The notes: a model not told the origin generated them from the letters alone. 64,000 bases of DNA from Synechococcus sp. HJ21-Hayes (GCF_024345835.1 NZ_JAGQBW010000008.1:1-64000), one strand, 5' to 3'. Counted from the stretch's first letter, positions 8,436-20,280 are shown. Program-made: numbers and translations.

Positions 8436-10574
8436 TCAGCCTCGAACGGCGCCGGAGCGCTGTAGAAATCGGAAGTGATCCAGCCCCTCCAGAACGCCCC
8501 AGGCCTGGGAACTGGACGAGACAAACAGTGTGCGGCGGCGGTGCAGCCCCCGCGGAGAGCGTTGGCGTTCACCGATCACCACACCCAGGGGCTGGCCCCG
8601 CAGCAGGGCCTCATCCCCCTGGGAGGCCACCACCAGAACGCGCTCCAGGGGCAGGGCCCAGCGCAGGGCCAGATGGCGGATGGCCTCCGCCCTTGAGGCC
8701 CGCAGCGGCAGCACATCCAGATACCAGTGGCGGAACAGATGGGGCCGCGCATCCAGGCGGCGATGGCGCAGCTTCTGGCGCACCATCTCCAGCACGCCCT
8801 CCGGCGGAGGCTGCAGCAGATAGCTCACTTTGTAGGGGCCCTGATTCGCCTCAGGCTGGAGGCAGAGCCGCGGCTCCAACTCCCGAAGCACCTGTTCCAC
8901 GCCCTGGCGACACCAGCCGCGGGCGATCTGCTCCTGCCAGGCGTAGTCCAGTTCACCGGCAGAGCCATAGCGAATTTCCGTACCGGCCTGCACGATCCAC
9001 ACCTGGGGGTCGCGCAGCTGCAGATCGGCATAGCGCAACTGGGCCGCCTTGAAACTGCGGCCACTGAGGATGCCAACCCCACTGGCGGGATCCGCCGATA
9101 AACGCTGGCGCAATTGCTCCAGGCCTGCGGCATCGGGGGTCTCCAGGCAGCCATCCAGATCCAGCATCACCAGCCGCTCGGCCCGTGGCAGCGTCAGCGG
9201 TTGGGCGCTCACCTGGGGCAACAGATGCTGCGTGGCCTCTCGGCAGCGGCGGGTGGCATGGCCCAGGTAGCGATACACATGGGCATCCCAGCTGAAGCTG
9301 CGGCTCACCGCCTCGATGCCGTTGTCACGCCAGCGGCGCCATTGCTGTGGATCGGACCCCGCCGTTTCCAGGGCCTCCTGCAGGTGATCGAGATCCGTGA
9401 CATCCACCAGCAAGCCATTGCCGCAGCGCTGAAGGATGTCGCGAGGGCCGCCGTCGTCGGTGGCCACCAGCGGCAGGCCACTGGCCGCGGCCTCCAGCAG
9501 CGTGAGTCCGAAAGGCTCGGTGAGGGCGGGATTCACGAACACACCCTGGCGACGGGCCGCCCAGCGGTACACCGCGGGAATCTGCTCACCGCGGTGCTGC
9601 TTCGGATAGGCCACCTGGCCGTAGAGATCGAAGCGATCCACCAGTTCAAACACCTGCTGGAACAGATCCCGCTGCTGCTTCTCCATCTGGCGCGGGTCGT
9701 GGCGGCAGCCCAGCACCAACACCAGGTTGTGGCGTTGCCGCAGCAGGGCCGAACGGCCATAGGCCTCCAACAGCGCAGGAATGTTCTTGCGGCGCTCGGC
9801 CCGGCAGATGGCCAGCAAAGGAGGCAGTGCGGGGTCCCGCAAGAAGGGCGCGATCAGCCCTTGCACCTCCCGGTCTTCGGCCTCCAGCCAGTGGGAGTGA
9901 AAGCGGCGGGCATCCACCCCAGGCGGCACCACCTCGGCTAGGTCCGGGCAGAAGTGGTCGTAGCGAGCATACTGATACTCCGCCTCTTGGCGGGTGCTGG
10001 TCACCACCAGAGAGCTCTGGGCCAGGGCCCGCTCCTCGGCCTCCATGCGCTGACCGATGGCGTACTGCTGCTCGATCTGATCGTGGGCCATGCCACCGGC
10101 CAGCAGGCGGCGCTGTTTCTCACGGCCGAGGGAATGGCCGGTAAACACCAGGGGAATCCCGAGCCGCTGACTCACCAGCGCCCCCACATAGCCGGCGTCG
10201 GCGTAGTGGGCATGGATCCAGTCGGGACACCGTGGCTGCGCGGTGATGTGGGCGGTGAGAGCATCGGCCAGCTCGTCGAGATGGGGCCAAAGCTGCTCCT
10301 TGCGGAGGTAGCGGCGGGGGCCGCAGGGGAAACGCAGGATGGCGGCGTTGGGGCCCAAAGACTCACGAGCCTGGCCATAGTCGGGCGCGACCCGCCTGTC
10401 GTGAATCTGGCGCGTCACCACCTCCACCCGATCCACCTCGGGGCGAGCCGCCAGGCTGCGCACCAGTTCATGCACGTAGGTGGTCTGACCGCCGGTATCG
10501 GCATCCCGGCCCAGTTCCAGGTCTTGGCTGCGAAACAGGCCGTGGAGATGCAGATGCAGCAGGTAAAGCCCCAC
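8436..10574 (-). CDS. sps: Sucrose-phosphate synthase with C-terminal phosphatase-like domain
   Basis: 712 aa, ATG start. The N-terminal two thirds form a GT-B glycosyltransferase: DADTGGQTTYVHELVRSL near residue 24, HAHYADAGYVGALVSQ near 121, and a C-terminal NPALTEPFGLTLLEAAASG near 341 with the E-x7-E signature. Residues about 465-700 form a HAD-type sucrose-6-phosphate phosphatase domain starting VMLDLDGCLETPDAAG. It makes sucrose-6-phosphate from UDP- or ADP-glucose and fructose-6-P; sucrose acts as a compatible solute. The canonical DxDxT of the HAD loop reads DLDGC here, so whether the phosphatase half is active is open. Confidence 0.94.
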   Translation of the reverse strand: MGLYLLHLHLHGLFRSQDLELGRDADTGGQTTYVHELVRSLAARPEVDRVEVVTRQIHDRRVAPDYGQARESLGPNAAILRFPCGPRRYLRKEQLWPHLDELADALTAHITAQPRCPDWIHAHYADAGYVGALVSQRLGIPLVFTGHSLGREKQRRLLAGGMAHDQIEQQYAIGQRMEAEERALAQSSLVVTSTRQEAEYQYARYDHFCPDLAEVVPPGVDARRFHSHWLEAEDREVQGLIAPFLRDPALPPLLAICRAERRKNIPALLEAYGRSALLRQRHNLVLVLGCRHDPRQMEKQQRDLFQQVFELVDRFDLYGQVAYPKQHRGEQIPAVYRWAARRQGVFVNPALTEPFGLTLLEAAASGLPLVATDDGGPRDILQRCGNGLLVDVTDLDHLQEALETAGSDPQQWRRWRDNGIEAVSRSFSWDAHVYRYLGHATRRCREATQHLLPQVSAQPLTLPRAERLVMLDLDGCLETPDAAGLEQLRQRLSADPASGVGILSGRSFKAAQLRYADLQLRDPQVWIVQAGTEIRYGSAGELDYAWQEQIARGWCRQGVEQVLRELEPRLCLQPEANQGPYKVSYLLQPPPEGVLEMVRQKLRHRRLDARPHLFRHWYLDVLPLRASRAEAIRHLALRWALPLERVLVVASQGDEALLRGQPLGVVIGERQRSPRGLHRRRTLFVSSSSQAWGVLEGLDHFRFLQRSGAVRG

Positions 10575-10666
10575 CAGTCGCCATCGGAGTTACCTCAGGC
10601 TTAGGCAGAGTTCAAGGGGCTGAAGGCAAATCCACAGAAAGACCTTCCAAAGTGGCGCCCCCCGCC

Positions 10667-12184
10667 CTAGCGGGACGTGGCCTGGGCGGAGGGCACATCC
10701 ACCAACACCATGTCGGCACTGCCCCAACCGCTGGGGGGGAGCAGGCTGGGGGCCCCCGCGGCCGGCGCCACCTGGGCACCGGCGGCATAGGCACCGTTCA
10801 CCCAGGCCAGGATCAGCGGCGAGAGTGGTGCAGCGGCCTGCTTGGCAGGGGCCCGCAGGTTGAAATGGTCGCCGCCCTTGGCCAGCACCAGCCGGTGGCC
10901 GGCCGGGGAGGTGGAGGCAAAGGGAACCAGCGCCTCGGGATCGGGGGGGACCACCCAATCGCGGCTGCCGCTCACCAACAGGGTGCGGGCCTGCAGAGCC
11001 GAAGCGGCCGCCGGATCGAATAACAAACCTATCGGCGGGCTGACCGCCACCACGGCCTTCACCCGAGGATCACTCACCGCGGCCTGATCCACGGACGATT
11101 CAAACGTGCACTGCAGCAGCCAGCTGAAGGTGCGATCGGGATCGTTCACGTCAGGACAGCGTTGCCGCAGCCTGGCCGCGGTGGCCCTGCCCCCCGCCAG
11201 CTGCAGGGCCGTGATCGCCCCCCAGGAATGGCCTACCACCACCACGGACTCAGCGCTGACCCCATTGAGGCCCTGCAGGCGATTGGCCTGAACGGCGTCC
11301 AACACTGCCGTGACATCCAGGGGGCGCAGGCGCAGCTCCGAAGGACTTGGCGGCGGCACCTCGCCACTCAACATGGCGTGCTGCTGGTCCTTGTCGCTGC
11401 CAGGGTGCAAGGGCAACGCCACTGTGTAACCGCGGCTGGCCAGGTGGTTGGCCCAGCCCTCAAAACTCTCGGGGCCATCCCAGAGCCCATGGGAAATCAC
11501 CACCAGGCGCCCATTGGCCTGGGTCGTGGGCTGGATCAACACCAGCTGCAGGGGCTCAGGGCGATGGGCCACGGGCAGGCTGAGCTGACCCCGCTGCACC
11601 GCCAGGGAGCCAACGCCGCTCAAGCCAGCATCACTGCTGGCAGCCGGCAGGCTGTTCACCAGCTGCTCGGTGCGCTGCCGCTGGCGGGCATTGCGATTCA
11701 TCAGAAACACAATCCGGGCCAGGTCCACCCGGGCGGTGTCACCGGGGAGGGCCTGCAGCAGGGACAACAGGGTCACCTGCCCGCCCACAGCCGATTTGTT
11801 GATGGCAGCCGACAACTGGGGCACCGTGAGGGTCTTGGTGGGCAATCCCTCCAGCGCACCCATGGAGGAGAGCACGATCAACGACTGATTGACCAGCGGA
11901 GAATCCGTGGCTTGATCGAAGACACCGCCGCTGATGGGCAGCGGGGTTTTGAACGCCTGGATCAGGCCCCGACCGATCACCCCATCCGTGGCCCGATCCA
12001 GTTCCGCCAGATCGCTGTTGCCATTGAGAAGGGCCTGGGGATCAGCCAGCTCACTCACCTTCAGGTTGAAGCTCTCGTCCACAAACGGGAAGCGGATCTG
12101 CACCTGCTCAACAGCTCCCACCGGCAGGGCACCAGCGGTGACAGCCATGGCGGTGGCGGTGCAAAACAGGGAACGGAAGGGCAT
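10667..12184 (-). CDS. Exported alpha/beta hydrolase (DUF1400 type)
   Basis: 505 aa from the ATG at 12182-12184; a TTG at 12220 would overlap the uvrB stop and bury the signal peptide. The start MPFRSLFCTATAMAVTAGAL followed by PVGAVEQ is a Sec signal peptide with an Ala-x-Ala-like site. Residues about 30-130 match the N-terminal DUF1400 region of cyanobacterial lipase-like proteins. The hydrolase part has the nucleophile elbow VVVGHSWGAITAL, an acid in SGSRDWVVPPDPE and the His in KGGDHFNL. Substrate unknown; a periplasmic or outer-envelope esterase is inferred. Downstream of uvrB on the same strand. Confidence 0.8.
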   Translation of the reverse strand: MPFRSLFCTATAMAVTAGALPVGAVEQVQIRFPFVDESFNLKVSELADPQALLNGNSDLAELDRATDGVIGRGLIQAFKTPLPISGGVFDQATDSPLVNQSLIVLSSMGALEGLPTKTLTVPQLSAAINKSAVGGQVTLLSLLQALPGDTARVDLARIVFLMNRNARQRQRTEQLVNSLPAASSDAGLSGVGSLAVQRGQLSLPVAHRPEPLQLVLIQPTTQANGRLVVISHGLWDGPESFEGWANHLASRGYTVALPLHPGSDKDQQHAMLSGEVPPPSPSELRLRPLDVTAVLDAVQANRLQGLNGVSAESVVVVGHSWGAITALQLAGGRATAARLRQRCPDVNDPDRTFSWLLQCTFESSVDQAAVSDPRVKAVVAVSPPIGLLFDPAAASALQARTLLVSGSRDWVVPPDPEALVPFASTSPAGHRLVLAKGGDHFNLRAPAKQAAAPLSPLILAWVNGAYAAGAQVAPAAGAPSLLPPSGWGSADMVLVDVPSAQATSR

Positions 12185-12216
12185 CAACACACCAGGGCGA
12201 TACGGCCCATGGTGGC

Positions 12217-14223
<2,007 letters not shown>

Positions 14224-14237
14224 GCCCCCATTCTCGG

Positions 14238-14270
14238 GGGCCGCCGGAGTCGCTGTGACTCCGGCGGCCC
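14238..14270 (-). terminator. Strong GC hairpin between the holin-like gene and uvrB
   Basis: A perfect 14-bp stem (14238-14251 with 14257-14270) closes a 5-nt loop. On the minus strand it follows the stop of the gene at 14275 and precedes uvrB. There is no T run, so it may be a GC-type terminator, an attenuator or an RNA-processing site. Confidence 0.5.
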
Positions 14271-14274
14271 GAAC

Positions 14275-14703
14275 TCAGGCCAGGGGGGCTGCCGTGACCA
14301 GCGCTGCCGCCCGCGTGAAGTCAACGTCGAGGCCGAGCAGCCGCAGGATGATCGCCGAGAGCACGGCATACACCACGCCGCCAAGAATCGCGCTCACCAC
14401 ACCGTTCTTGAGCCGGAACCCCTGGATCAGCCAGGCCGCCAGGCCAAACAGCACCACCGTGATGATCCAGTTGAACAGCAGGCTCACCGGGCTGATCAGG
14501 CCACCAAGACTGGTGATAGCCCACACAGGGCCCAGCACCAACTTCAACGGCCAGATCAGCACCGTACCCAGCAAGCCGATGACCACGGCAGACAGCAGGG
14601 CGATCGGGAAGCTGCTCACCTCAACACCGAGGGGGAGCCAGGCCACGATCAACAGCACAATGGCCCGAATCGGCCACTGCAGGAGCCACAGCAGAGAACC
14701 CAT
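14275..14703 (-). CDS. Phage-holin-like (superfamily IV) membrane protein
   Basis: 142 aa, ATG start. Four hydrophobic segments are present, with conserved-looking IALLSAVVIGLLGTVLIWPL and NGVVSAILGGVVYAVLSAI blocks. The pattern matches the four-TM 'phage holin family IV' proteins that are common in bacterial chromosomes outside phages. Despite the name, a lytic function is not implied. It is upstream of uvrB on the same strand, separated by a strong hairpin. Confidence 0.75.
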   Translation of the reverse strand: MGSLLWLLQWPIRAIVLLIVAWLPLGVEVSSFPIALLSAVVIGLLGTVLIWPLKLVLGPVWAITSLGGLISPVSLLFNWIITVVLFGLAAWLIQGFRLKNGVVSAILGGVVYAVLSAIILRLLGLDVDFTRAAALVTAAPLA

Positions 14704-14771
14704 GAGAGACGGGCAGGGATCAGCCCCCGCAACGTAGTCATGGGTTCACGCCGCTACCACGGCCAGTGGCG

Positions 14772-15527
14772 TCAAACGGCAATCGTTGCGCCGATCGGCA
14801 GGGCTTCCCGCAGGCTGCGCACCACCGCCAGCATGGCGAGCTCGTCGTTGAGACGATTGACGGCGGAACCCACCCCCACGCCGGCGGCACCGGCGGCGAT
14901 GGCCATGGGCAGGGTGACCGCCGACAGCCCCGAGGCGCACAACACAGGCAGGGCCACGGCGCGACTGATGACGTGGGCAGCGGCCAGGGTGGGCGCGGCC
15001 TTCTCGATCAGGCCCAGGCTGCCGGGGCTGAAGGGCTTGGCGCTGGTGCCACCTTCGGTCTGGATGATGTCAGCACCGGCGGCTTGGAGATCCACCGCCA
15101 GTTGCTCCTGCTGGTCGAGGGGCAGCACGTGGGGCACGGTGACGCTCAGCGCCACCTCGGGCAGCAGCTCGCGGGTGCGGCGGGTGAGCTCGAGCACTTC
15201 CGCGGCATCAAAGATGCGGCCGAGGGGGTAGAAGGCGTCGTAGTTGCCGATCTCCACCATGGCGGCGCCGGCGGCCACCGCTGCGGGGAACAGCTCAGGA
15301 TCCACCGCCGACACGCAGATGGGCAGGCCACTGACGGAGGCGGCCAGTGCCACCAAGACAGGATCACAGGCCACATCGATCACATCCGCGCCGCCAAGTC
15401 CTGCCGCGCGGCTGATGCGCTCCACCGAAGCGGCGTCAAAGTTGGTGAGGCCCGCGATCACCTTGAGCAGACGGCGCGACACCAGCGCCTGCTGCAGCTG
15501 GGTGGGCAGACGGTGGAGGCGGGACAT
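14772..15527 (-). CDS. ycf23: Ycf23 family protein (DUF561)
   Basis: 251 aa from the ATG at 15525-15527, which gives MSRLHRLPTQLQQALVSRRL; longer starts run into tilS. It is a TIM-barrel-type protein: KVIAGLTNFD, GGADVIDVACDP, IEIGNYDAFYPLG-like (here VEIGNYDAFYPLG) and VLCASGLSAVTLPMAIAAGA follow successive beta strands. The family is found in cyanobacteria and algal plastids and has no assigned reaction. The start lies 15 bp from the divergent tilS start. Confidence 0.85.
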   Translation of the reverse strand: MSRLHRLPTQLQQALVSRRLLKVIAGLTNFDAASVERISRAAGLGGADVIDVACDPVLVALAASVSGLPICVSAVDPELFPAAVAAGAAMVEIGNYDAFYPLGRIFDAAEVLELTRRTRELLPEVALSVTVPHVLPLDQQEQLAVDLQAAGADIIQTEGGTSAKPFSPGSLGLIEKAAPTLAAAHVISRAVALPVLCASGLSAVTLPMAIAAGAAGVGVGSAVNRLNDELAMLAVVRSLREALPIGATIAV

Positions 15528-15542
15528 CGGCTCATGACACAT

Positions 15543-16628
15543 ATGAACCCCATTCTCCCATCCGAGCCCCCGGCCGCCCATGCGCCCCGGCCACCCTGGA
15601 GCCCCCTGCATGCGCGGCTGCACCAGCTGCTGCTGCACAACCCCGCGCTGCTGCCTCCGAGCTGTCCGCTACTACTGGCCGTGTCCGGCGGCCAGGACTC
15701 CATGGCCATGGCCCGACTCCTCCTGGACCTGCAGCGACTCCATCACTGGCGCCTGCACCTGTGGCATGGCAACCACGGCTGGAGGCCGGAGGCCGGCAAG
15801 CAGGCCCGAGAGCTGCAGGCGTGGGCCCTTGAGCAGGGCCTGCCGATCAGCCTGGACCAGGCCGACCTCGCCATCCCTCAGACGGAAGCCGCTGGCCGCC
15901 ACTGGCGCTACGCCCGCCTAGAGGCCCTGGCCCTGCAGATCGGCTGCCGCCACGTGCTCACCGGCCACACCGCCAGCGACCGCAGCGAAACCCTGCTGTT
16001 GCAGCTGGCCCGCGGCAGCCACGCCGCCGGGCTGGGCAGCTTGCGGCGGCAACGGCCCCTGAGCGCAGACTCGACAATCACCCTGGTGCGGCCCCTGTTG
16101 GACCTCAGCCGGGCCGACACGCTGGCCATCTGCGAGCGCTGGGGCCTGCCCCTCTGGACAGATCCCAGCAATGCCAATCCGCGCTTCAGTCGCAACCGGG
16201 TGCGGGCGGAGGTGTTGCCGGTGCTGGAAGCCCTGCACCCCGGCGCCAGCCAACGCATCAGCGCCCTGAGCGAACGGCTGGCCGCGGAACAGGACGCCAG
16301 CGACGACCTCACGGACCTCGGCCTCCGGGCCTTGACCCCAACCAACCCAGGCACCGCAGACCGCCTCGACCGTCGCGCCCTGATGGCCCTGCATCCAGCC
16401 AACCAGCGCCGCTTGCTGCATCGCTGGCTGGAGCAGCACAGCGGGCACACCCTCGCCGCACGGCCACTGGAGGCCCTGCTGCTGCAGTTAGCCCCCACGC
16501 GGGGCTCAGGGTTCTGGGCCCTGCCCGAGGGCCAGACACTGCACTGGGACCGCCACCAGCTGTGGTTGAGCCATCCCAGCTCTAAACAGGGGCTGCAGAA
16601 CCACCAGCCACCCCAGCCGGCTCCATGA
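15543..16628 (+). CDS. tilS: tRNA(Ile)-lysidine synthetase
   Basis: 361 aa from the ATG at 15543; an in-frame ATG at 15534 would add three residues. It modifies C34 of tRNA-Ile(CAU) to lysidine so that AUA is read as isoleucine. The LLLAVSGGQDSMAMARLLL motif is the PP-loop, HGNHGWRPE and LTGHTASDRSETLLLQLARG follow the TilS pattern, and DPSNANPRFSRNRVR lies before the C-terminal part. Its last codons overlap the next gene (ATGA at 16625-16628). Confidence 0.95.
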   Translation: MNPILPSEPPAAHAPRPPWSPLHARLHQLLLHNPALLPPSCPLLLAVSGGQDSMAMARLLLDLQRLHHWRLHLWHGNHGWRPEAGKQARELQAWALEQGLPISLDQADLAIPQTEAAGRHWRYARLEALALQIGCRHVLTGHTASDRSETLLLQLARGSHAAGLGSLRRQRPLSADSTITLVRPLLDLSRADTLAICERWGLPLWTDPSNANPRFSRNRVRAEVLPVLEALHPGASQRISALSERLAAEQDASDDLTDLGLRALTPTNPGTADRLDRRALMALHPANQRRLLHRWLEQHSGHTLAARPLEALLLQLAPTRGSGFWALPEGQTLHWDRHQLWLSHPSSKQGLQNHQPPQPAP

Positions 16629-17257
16629 GTAGCCCCCAGGATCAGGCGTACATCAACATCGAGCGGGCCTACGGCGAAGGGAAGTTCAGCGAGGCCCTCC
16701 GCCAGGCCGAGGCCCTACTGCCCCTACTCCCCACCGACCGGGCGGACGGGCTGACCGAGCGGCTCCAGCTACTGATGGGCCACATCCATCTCTATGGGCT
16801 GGGGGCCCCTGAGCGGGCCGCCGACCACTACCAGACCGTTCACGCCGCCACTGCCGACCCGGCCTACCGCCAACTGGCCCAGCAGGGCCTGGTGCTCTGC
16901 CAGAACGCTCCAACTGCCGAGCCAGCAGCAATGGCCGAGCCCATACCGGCAGCCGCTGCCCCAGCCATGCCCTGGCTGGAGCAACTCCAAGCACCAGGTG
17001 CCACCGCAGAGCCCGTTCAGCCCCACAACCCGGATGCCGCGACTGCGGCCAGTCCATGGCTGGAGCAACCGCGCCAGGCACCGAAGGCCGCTGCACCGGA
17101 ACCCGTGGCTCCGCTCCCAGCCCCAAGCGCCGAGCCCTCTGAACCGTCTGAACCCAGTGAGCCGGCCGAGGAGCCGCCAGCAGAAAGCCCCCTGGCCTTC
17201 GATCCCGCCGAGGAGGCGGCACTGGCCAAGGGGCTCCTGAAGGTGGTGCTGCGCTAG
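16625..17257 (+). CDS. TPR-like protein with Pro/Ala-rich tail
   Basis: 210 aa, with the ATG overlapping the tilS stop. Residues 1-100 look helical and repeat-like (AYINIERAYGEGKFSEALRQ, then HIHLYGLGAPERAADHYQTV), consistent with tetratricopeptide-type helices. From about residue 100 the chain is low complexity, rich in Pro, Ala and Glu, with two PWLEQ copies and a tandem EPSEPSEPSEP run. I recognise no catalytic domain. A protein-protein interaction role is inferred. It converges on rnj with a 1-bp gap. Confidence 0.65.
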   Translation: MSSPQDQAYINIERAYGEGKFSEALRQAEALLPLLPTDRADGLTERLQLLMGHIHLYGLGAPERAADHYQTVHAATADPAYRQLAQQGLVLCQNAPTAEPAAMAEPIPAAAAPAMPWLEQLQAPGATAEPVQPHNPDAATAASPWLEQPRQAPKAAAPEPVAPLPAPSAEPSEPSEPSEPAEEPPAESPLAFDPAEEAALAKGLLKVVLR

Positions 17258-17258
17258 C

Positions 17259-19262
17259 TCAGCTTGCGGCCGTGGAGCGGCGGCGGCGGGTGCGGTTGGC
17301 GGGCATCTCCGGCTCTTCCAGCCGGGCAGGGGCTGCCTCCACCGGAGCGGCAACAGCCGCCGACGCTGGTGCCGGGGCACCCACCGCAGCCAGCTCCCGC
17401 TGGGGTTGCGGGGCACGCTCGGACCGCTCGCGGTTGCCATCACGGCGGCCGCGGGGAGCCGGACGGCTGTCGGGCTCCGCATCGGCACGGCCCTTGTAGG
17501 CGGGGGTGCCACCGGGGGCGGGCTGCACCAGGCAGATGATCAGGGGCTCCACCTGCAGTTCGCGGCGCAGGCGGCGTTGCAGGCCCACCTCGATCTCCCG
17601 CTGGACGCCCATCCAGTCCACATCGGGGGCCTTGCCGCCGCTGTTGCGCGACAGCTGCTGCCAGCGGTTTTCAAGCACCCAGGTGATCTCACGTTCAGCC
17701 CAGAGGCTCATCTTGCGCGGATCGGCGGCGGTGACAACACCGCGCAGGTTCACCCGAGGCGGCGCGGCCATCACACCATCGGTGCTCACCACTGCCAGCA
17801 GGGTGATCACGCCATCTTCCGCCAGCTGCTGGCGCTCCTTGAGCACCCGGGCATCCACGATGCCGTTGCGGGAAGCATCCAGCAGTTCGATGCCCGCCTT
17901 CACCGGATCGCCCTTGCTGATCGAATCGGCGGTCAGCTGCACAACGTCGCCGTTGTCGATGATCAGGGTGTTCTCCACGGGGATCCCCATGGAGTGGCCC
18001 GTCTTGGCGTGGGCCACAAGCATGCGGTGCTCACCGTGCACGGGCACGAAGAACTTGGGCCTGGTGAGGGCCAGCATCAGCTTCTGGTCTTCCTGGAAGC
18101 CGTGGCCGGACACGTGGATGCCCTCGCCCTTGCCGTACACCACCTTCGCCCCGAGCATCATCAGCCGGTCGATGGTGTTCACCACCGAGATGGTGTTACC
18201 GGGGATCGGGCTAGCCGAGAAAATGATGGTGTCGGTGCTCTTCACCTGCACCTGGGGGTGCTCGCCGCGGGAGATGCGGCTCAGGGCGGCCAGCGGCTCA
18301 CCCTGGCTGCCGGTCATCAGCAACAGGGTTTCACGGTCAGGCAGATCCCGGATCTGCTTGATCGGCACGAACAGATCATCGGGGGCGCGCATATAGCCCA
18401 ACTCTCGGGCCTTAGCGATCACGTTCAGCATGGAGCGGCCCAGCAGGCCCACCTTGCGGCCGTTCTTGAGGGCCAGCTCAAGAATCATCGCCACCCGGTG
18501 AATCGAGCTCGCGAAGGTGGTAATGATCACCCGGCCTTCCGCCTGGGAGATGTGGCGATCCAGGCAGGGGAACACCGAGCGCTCGGGGGGGCAGAAGCCC
18601 GGCACTTCAGCGTTGGTGGAATCGCTGAACAGACACAACACTCCCTTCTCGCCGTAGTGGGCCAGACGGGCCATGTCGAAGGTTTCGCCATCCACGGGCG
18701 TGTGGTCGAACTTGAAGTCGCCGGTGAAGATCACCGTGCCCACGGGGGTGGTGATGGCCAGCGAGAAGCTGTCGGCCATCGAGTGGGTGTTGCGGATGAA
18801 CTCCACCGAGAAGTGCTGGCCCACCTTCACCACGTCGCGGGGGGCGACAGTTTCGAGGATGGTGCGATCCATCACACCGGCCTCCTCCATCTTTCCGGTG
18901 AGCATGGCCAGCGCCAGGCGCGGGCCGTGAATCACGGGGATGTTGAAGTTCTTGAGGTGGTGGGCAATGCCACCGATGTGATCTTCGTGACCGTGGGTCA
19001 CGATCATCCCGCGGATGCGCTTCTGGTTTTCCTTGAGATAGCTGGTGTCCGGCATCACCACGTTGACGCCGTGCATGCCATCGCTGGGGAAAGCCAGGCC
19101 GGCATCCACCAGCATGATGTCGTCGCCGTACTCGAACACGCAGGTGTTCTTGCCGATCTCATGCAGACCGCCGAGGGGAATCACCCGCAGGTGGGGCTGC
19201 TTGGGAGCAGCGCCAGCCTGAGCTGCTGTGGAGCCGTTGCGGGTGATGGGGTGGGTTGTCAT
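17259..19262 (-). CDS. rnj: Ribonuclease J
   Basis: 667 aa, ATG start. It is a metallo-beta-lactamase/beta-CASP endo- and 5' exoribonuclease that matures and degrades RNA. Signs: RVIPLGGLHEIGKNTCVFEY near residue 25, the zinc motif THGHEDHIGG near residue 90, NTHSMADSF, FTGDFKFDHTP, and the beta-CASP TGSQGEPLAALSRI. The last 110 residues are an Arg/Pro/Ala-rich tail ending NRTRRRRSTAAS, an extension typical of cyanobacterial RNase J and likely to bind RNA or partner proteins. Lies downstream of dapA on the same strand. Confidence 0.96.
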   Translation of the reverse strand: MTTHPITRNGSTAAQAGAAPKQPHLRVIPLGGLHEIGKNTCVFEYGDDIMLVDAGLAFPSDGMHGVNVVMPDTSYLKENQKRIRGMIVTHGHEDHIGGIAHHLKNFNIPVIHGPRLALAMLTGKMEEAGVMDRTILETVAPRDVVKVGQHFSVEFIRNTHSMADSFSLAITTPVGTVIFTGDFKFDHTPVDGETFDMARLAHYGEKGVLCLFSDSTNAEVPGFCPPERSVFPCLDRHISQAEGRVIITTFASSIHRVAMILELALKNGRKVGLLGRSMLNVIAKARELGYMRAPDDLFVPIKQIRDLPDRETLLLMTGSQGEPLAALSRISRGEHPQVQVKSTDTIIFSASPIPGNTISVVNTIDRLMMLGAKVVYGKGEGIHVSGHGFQEDQKLMLALTRPKFFVPVHGEHRMLVAHAKTGHSMGIPVENTLIIDNGDVVQLTADSISKGDPVKAGIELLDASRNGIVDARVLKERQQLAEDGVITLLAVVSTDGVMAAPPRVNLRGVVTAADPRKMSLWAEREITWVLENRWQQLSRNSGGKAPDVDWMGVQREIEVGLQRRLRRELQVEPLIICLVQPAPGGTPAYKGRADAEPDSRPAPRGRRDGNRERSERAPQPQRELAAVGAPAPASAAVAAPVEAAPARLEEPEMPANRTRRRRSTAAS

Positions 19263-19359
19263 TCAGAAAAGAGGTGCCGGCCAGGCCGGCAAAACAACGG
19301 AGATGTGACTGAAACGAAGCCTCAGGGCCGCTCGGCGGCGGAGGCGGTGGGCCTTGGCG

Positions 19360-20280
19360 TCAGGTAGGACGCAGGGCTGCCAGGACGGAAGTGAGTCGGT
19401 CGCGCACGTCGTTTGAAGCGGGAACAAGGGGAAGTCGGGGGGCACCCACGGGCCAGCCGCTGAGCTCCAGGGCGGCTTTCACGGGGATGGGATTGGTGGT
19501 GCAGAACAGGGCCTTGCACAGCGGCAGCAACTGCTCGTGCACGGCCAGGGCGGAGGCCAGATCGCCGGCCAGGAAAGCCCGCACCATGGCCTGGATCTGA
19601 TCGCCGGCCACATGGCTGGCCACACTCACCACGCCCACGGCACCCACGGCCAGCATCGGCAGGGTGAGCCCATCGTCGCCGCTGTAAATGGCCAGGCGCT
19701 CACCGCAGGAAGCCCGCAGCTGGCTCACCTCCTCGGTGGTACCGCTGGCGGCCTTGAAGCTCACCACATTGGGCAGATCCATCAGCCGCGCGGTGGTGTC
19801 CGCCGACAGGCTGCAGCCGGTTCGGCCGGGAATGTTGTAGAGCATGAGCGGCAGCTGGGGCGCCGCGGCAGCCACGGCCCGGAAATGGGCCACCAAACCC
19901 TCCTGGGGAGGCTTGTTGTAGTAGGGCACCACCACCAAGGCCCCGTCGGCGCCGAGGGCGGCAGCCTCGGCAATGGCCTCCACCGCCTCTGCCGTGCAGT
20001 TACTGCCGGTTCCAGCCAGCAACTGCGCGCGGTTGCCCACCGCAGCCTTCACGGCCGAGAACAGCTGATGCTGTTCATGCCAGCTGAGGGTGGGCGATTC
20101 ACCGGTGGTGCCGCACAGCACCAGGCCATCGGAGCCGTGATCCACCAGATGGCTGGCCAACCGCGCGGCCAGGGGGAGGTCCACGGAGCCATCAGGGGCG
20201 AAGGGGGTCACCATGGCGGTGAGTACCCGGCCAAAGGGGGCTGGGGACAAAGACCCGGGGCTGAGGGGGCTGCTGGTCAT
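19360..20280 (-). CDS. dapA: 4-Hydroxy-tetrahydrodipicolinate synthase
   Basis: 306 aa, with the ATG overlapping the asd stop (ATGA, 20277-20280). It condenses pyruvate and aspartate semialdehyde, the first committed step of lysine and diaminopimelate synthesis. It is a TIM barrel with [16 protein letters not shown] near residue 57, YNIPGRTGC near residue 148 and the Schiff-base Lys in [10 protein letters not shown] near residue 176. Co-transcribed with asd, which makes its substrate. Confidence 0.97.
   Translation of the reverse strand: MTSSPLSPGSLSPAPFGRVLTAMVTPFAPDGSVDLPLAARLASHLVDHGSDGLVLCGTTGESPTLSWHEQHQLFSAVKAAVGNRAQLLAGTGSNCTAEAVEAIAEAAALGADGALVVVPYYNKPPQEGLVAHFRAVAAAAPQLPLMLYNIPGRTGCSLSADTTARLMDLPNVVSFKAASGTTEEVSQLRASCGERLAIYSGDDGLTLPMLAVGAVGVVSVASHVAGDQIQAMVRAFLAGDLASALAVHEQLLPLCKALFCTTNPIPVKAALELSGWPVGAPRLPLVPASNDVRDRLTSVLAALRPT

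Noticed and set aside
14275-14703. The holin-like gene as a sign of a second prophage
   Set aside because: Superfamily IV holin-like proteins are common chromosomal genes, and the neighbours are uvrB and ycf23.
17406-19367. A 653-codon frame opposite rnj
   Set aside because: It is an antisense shadow of RNase J with His/Gly/Val-rich low-complexity translation. The same applies to long frames opposite argG, sps, the PBP gene and guaA.
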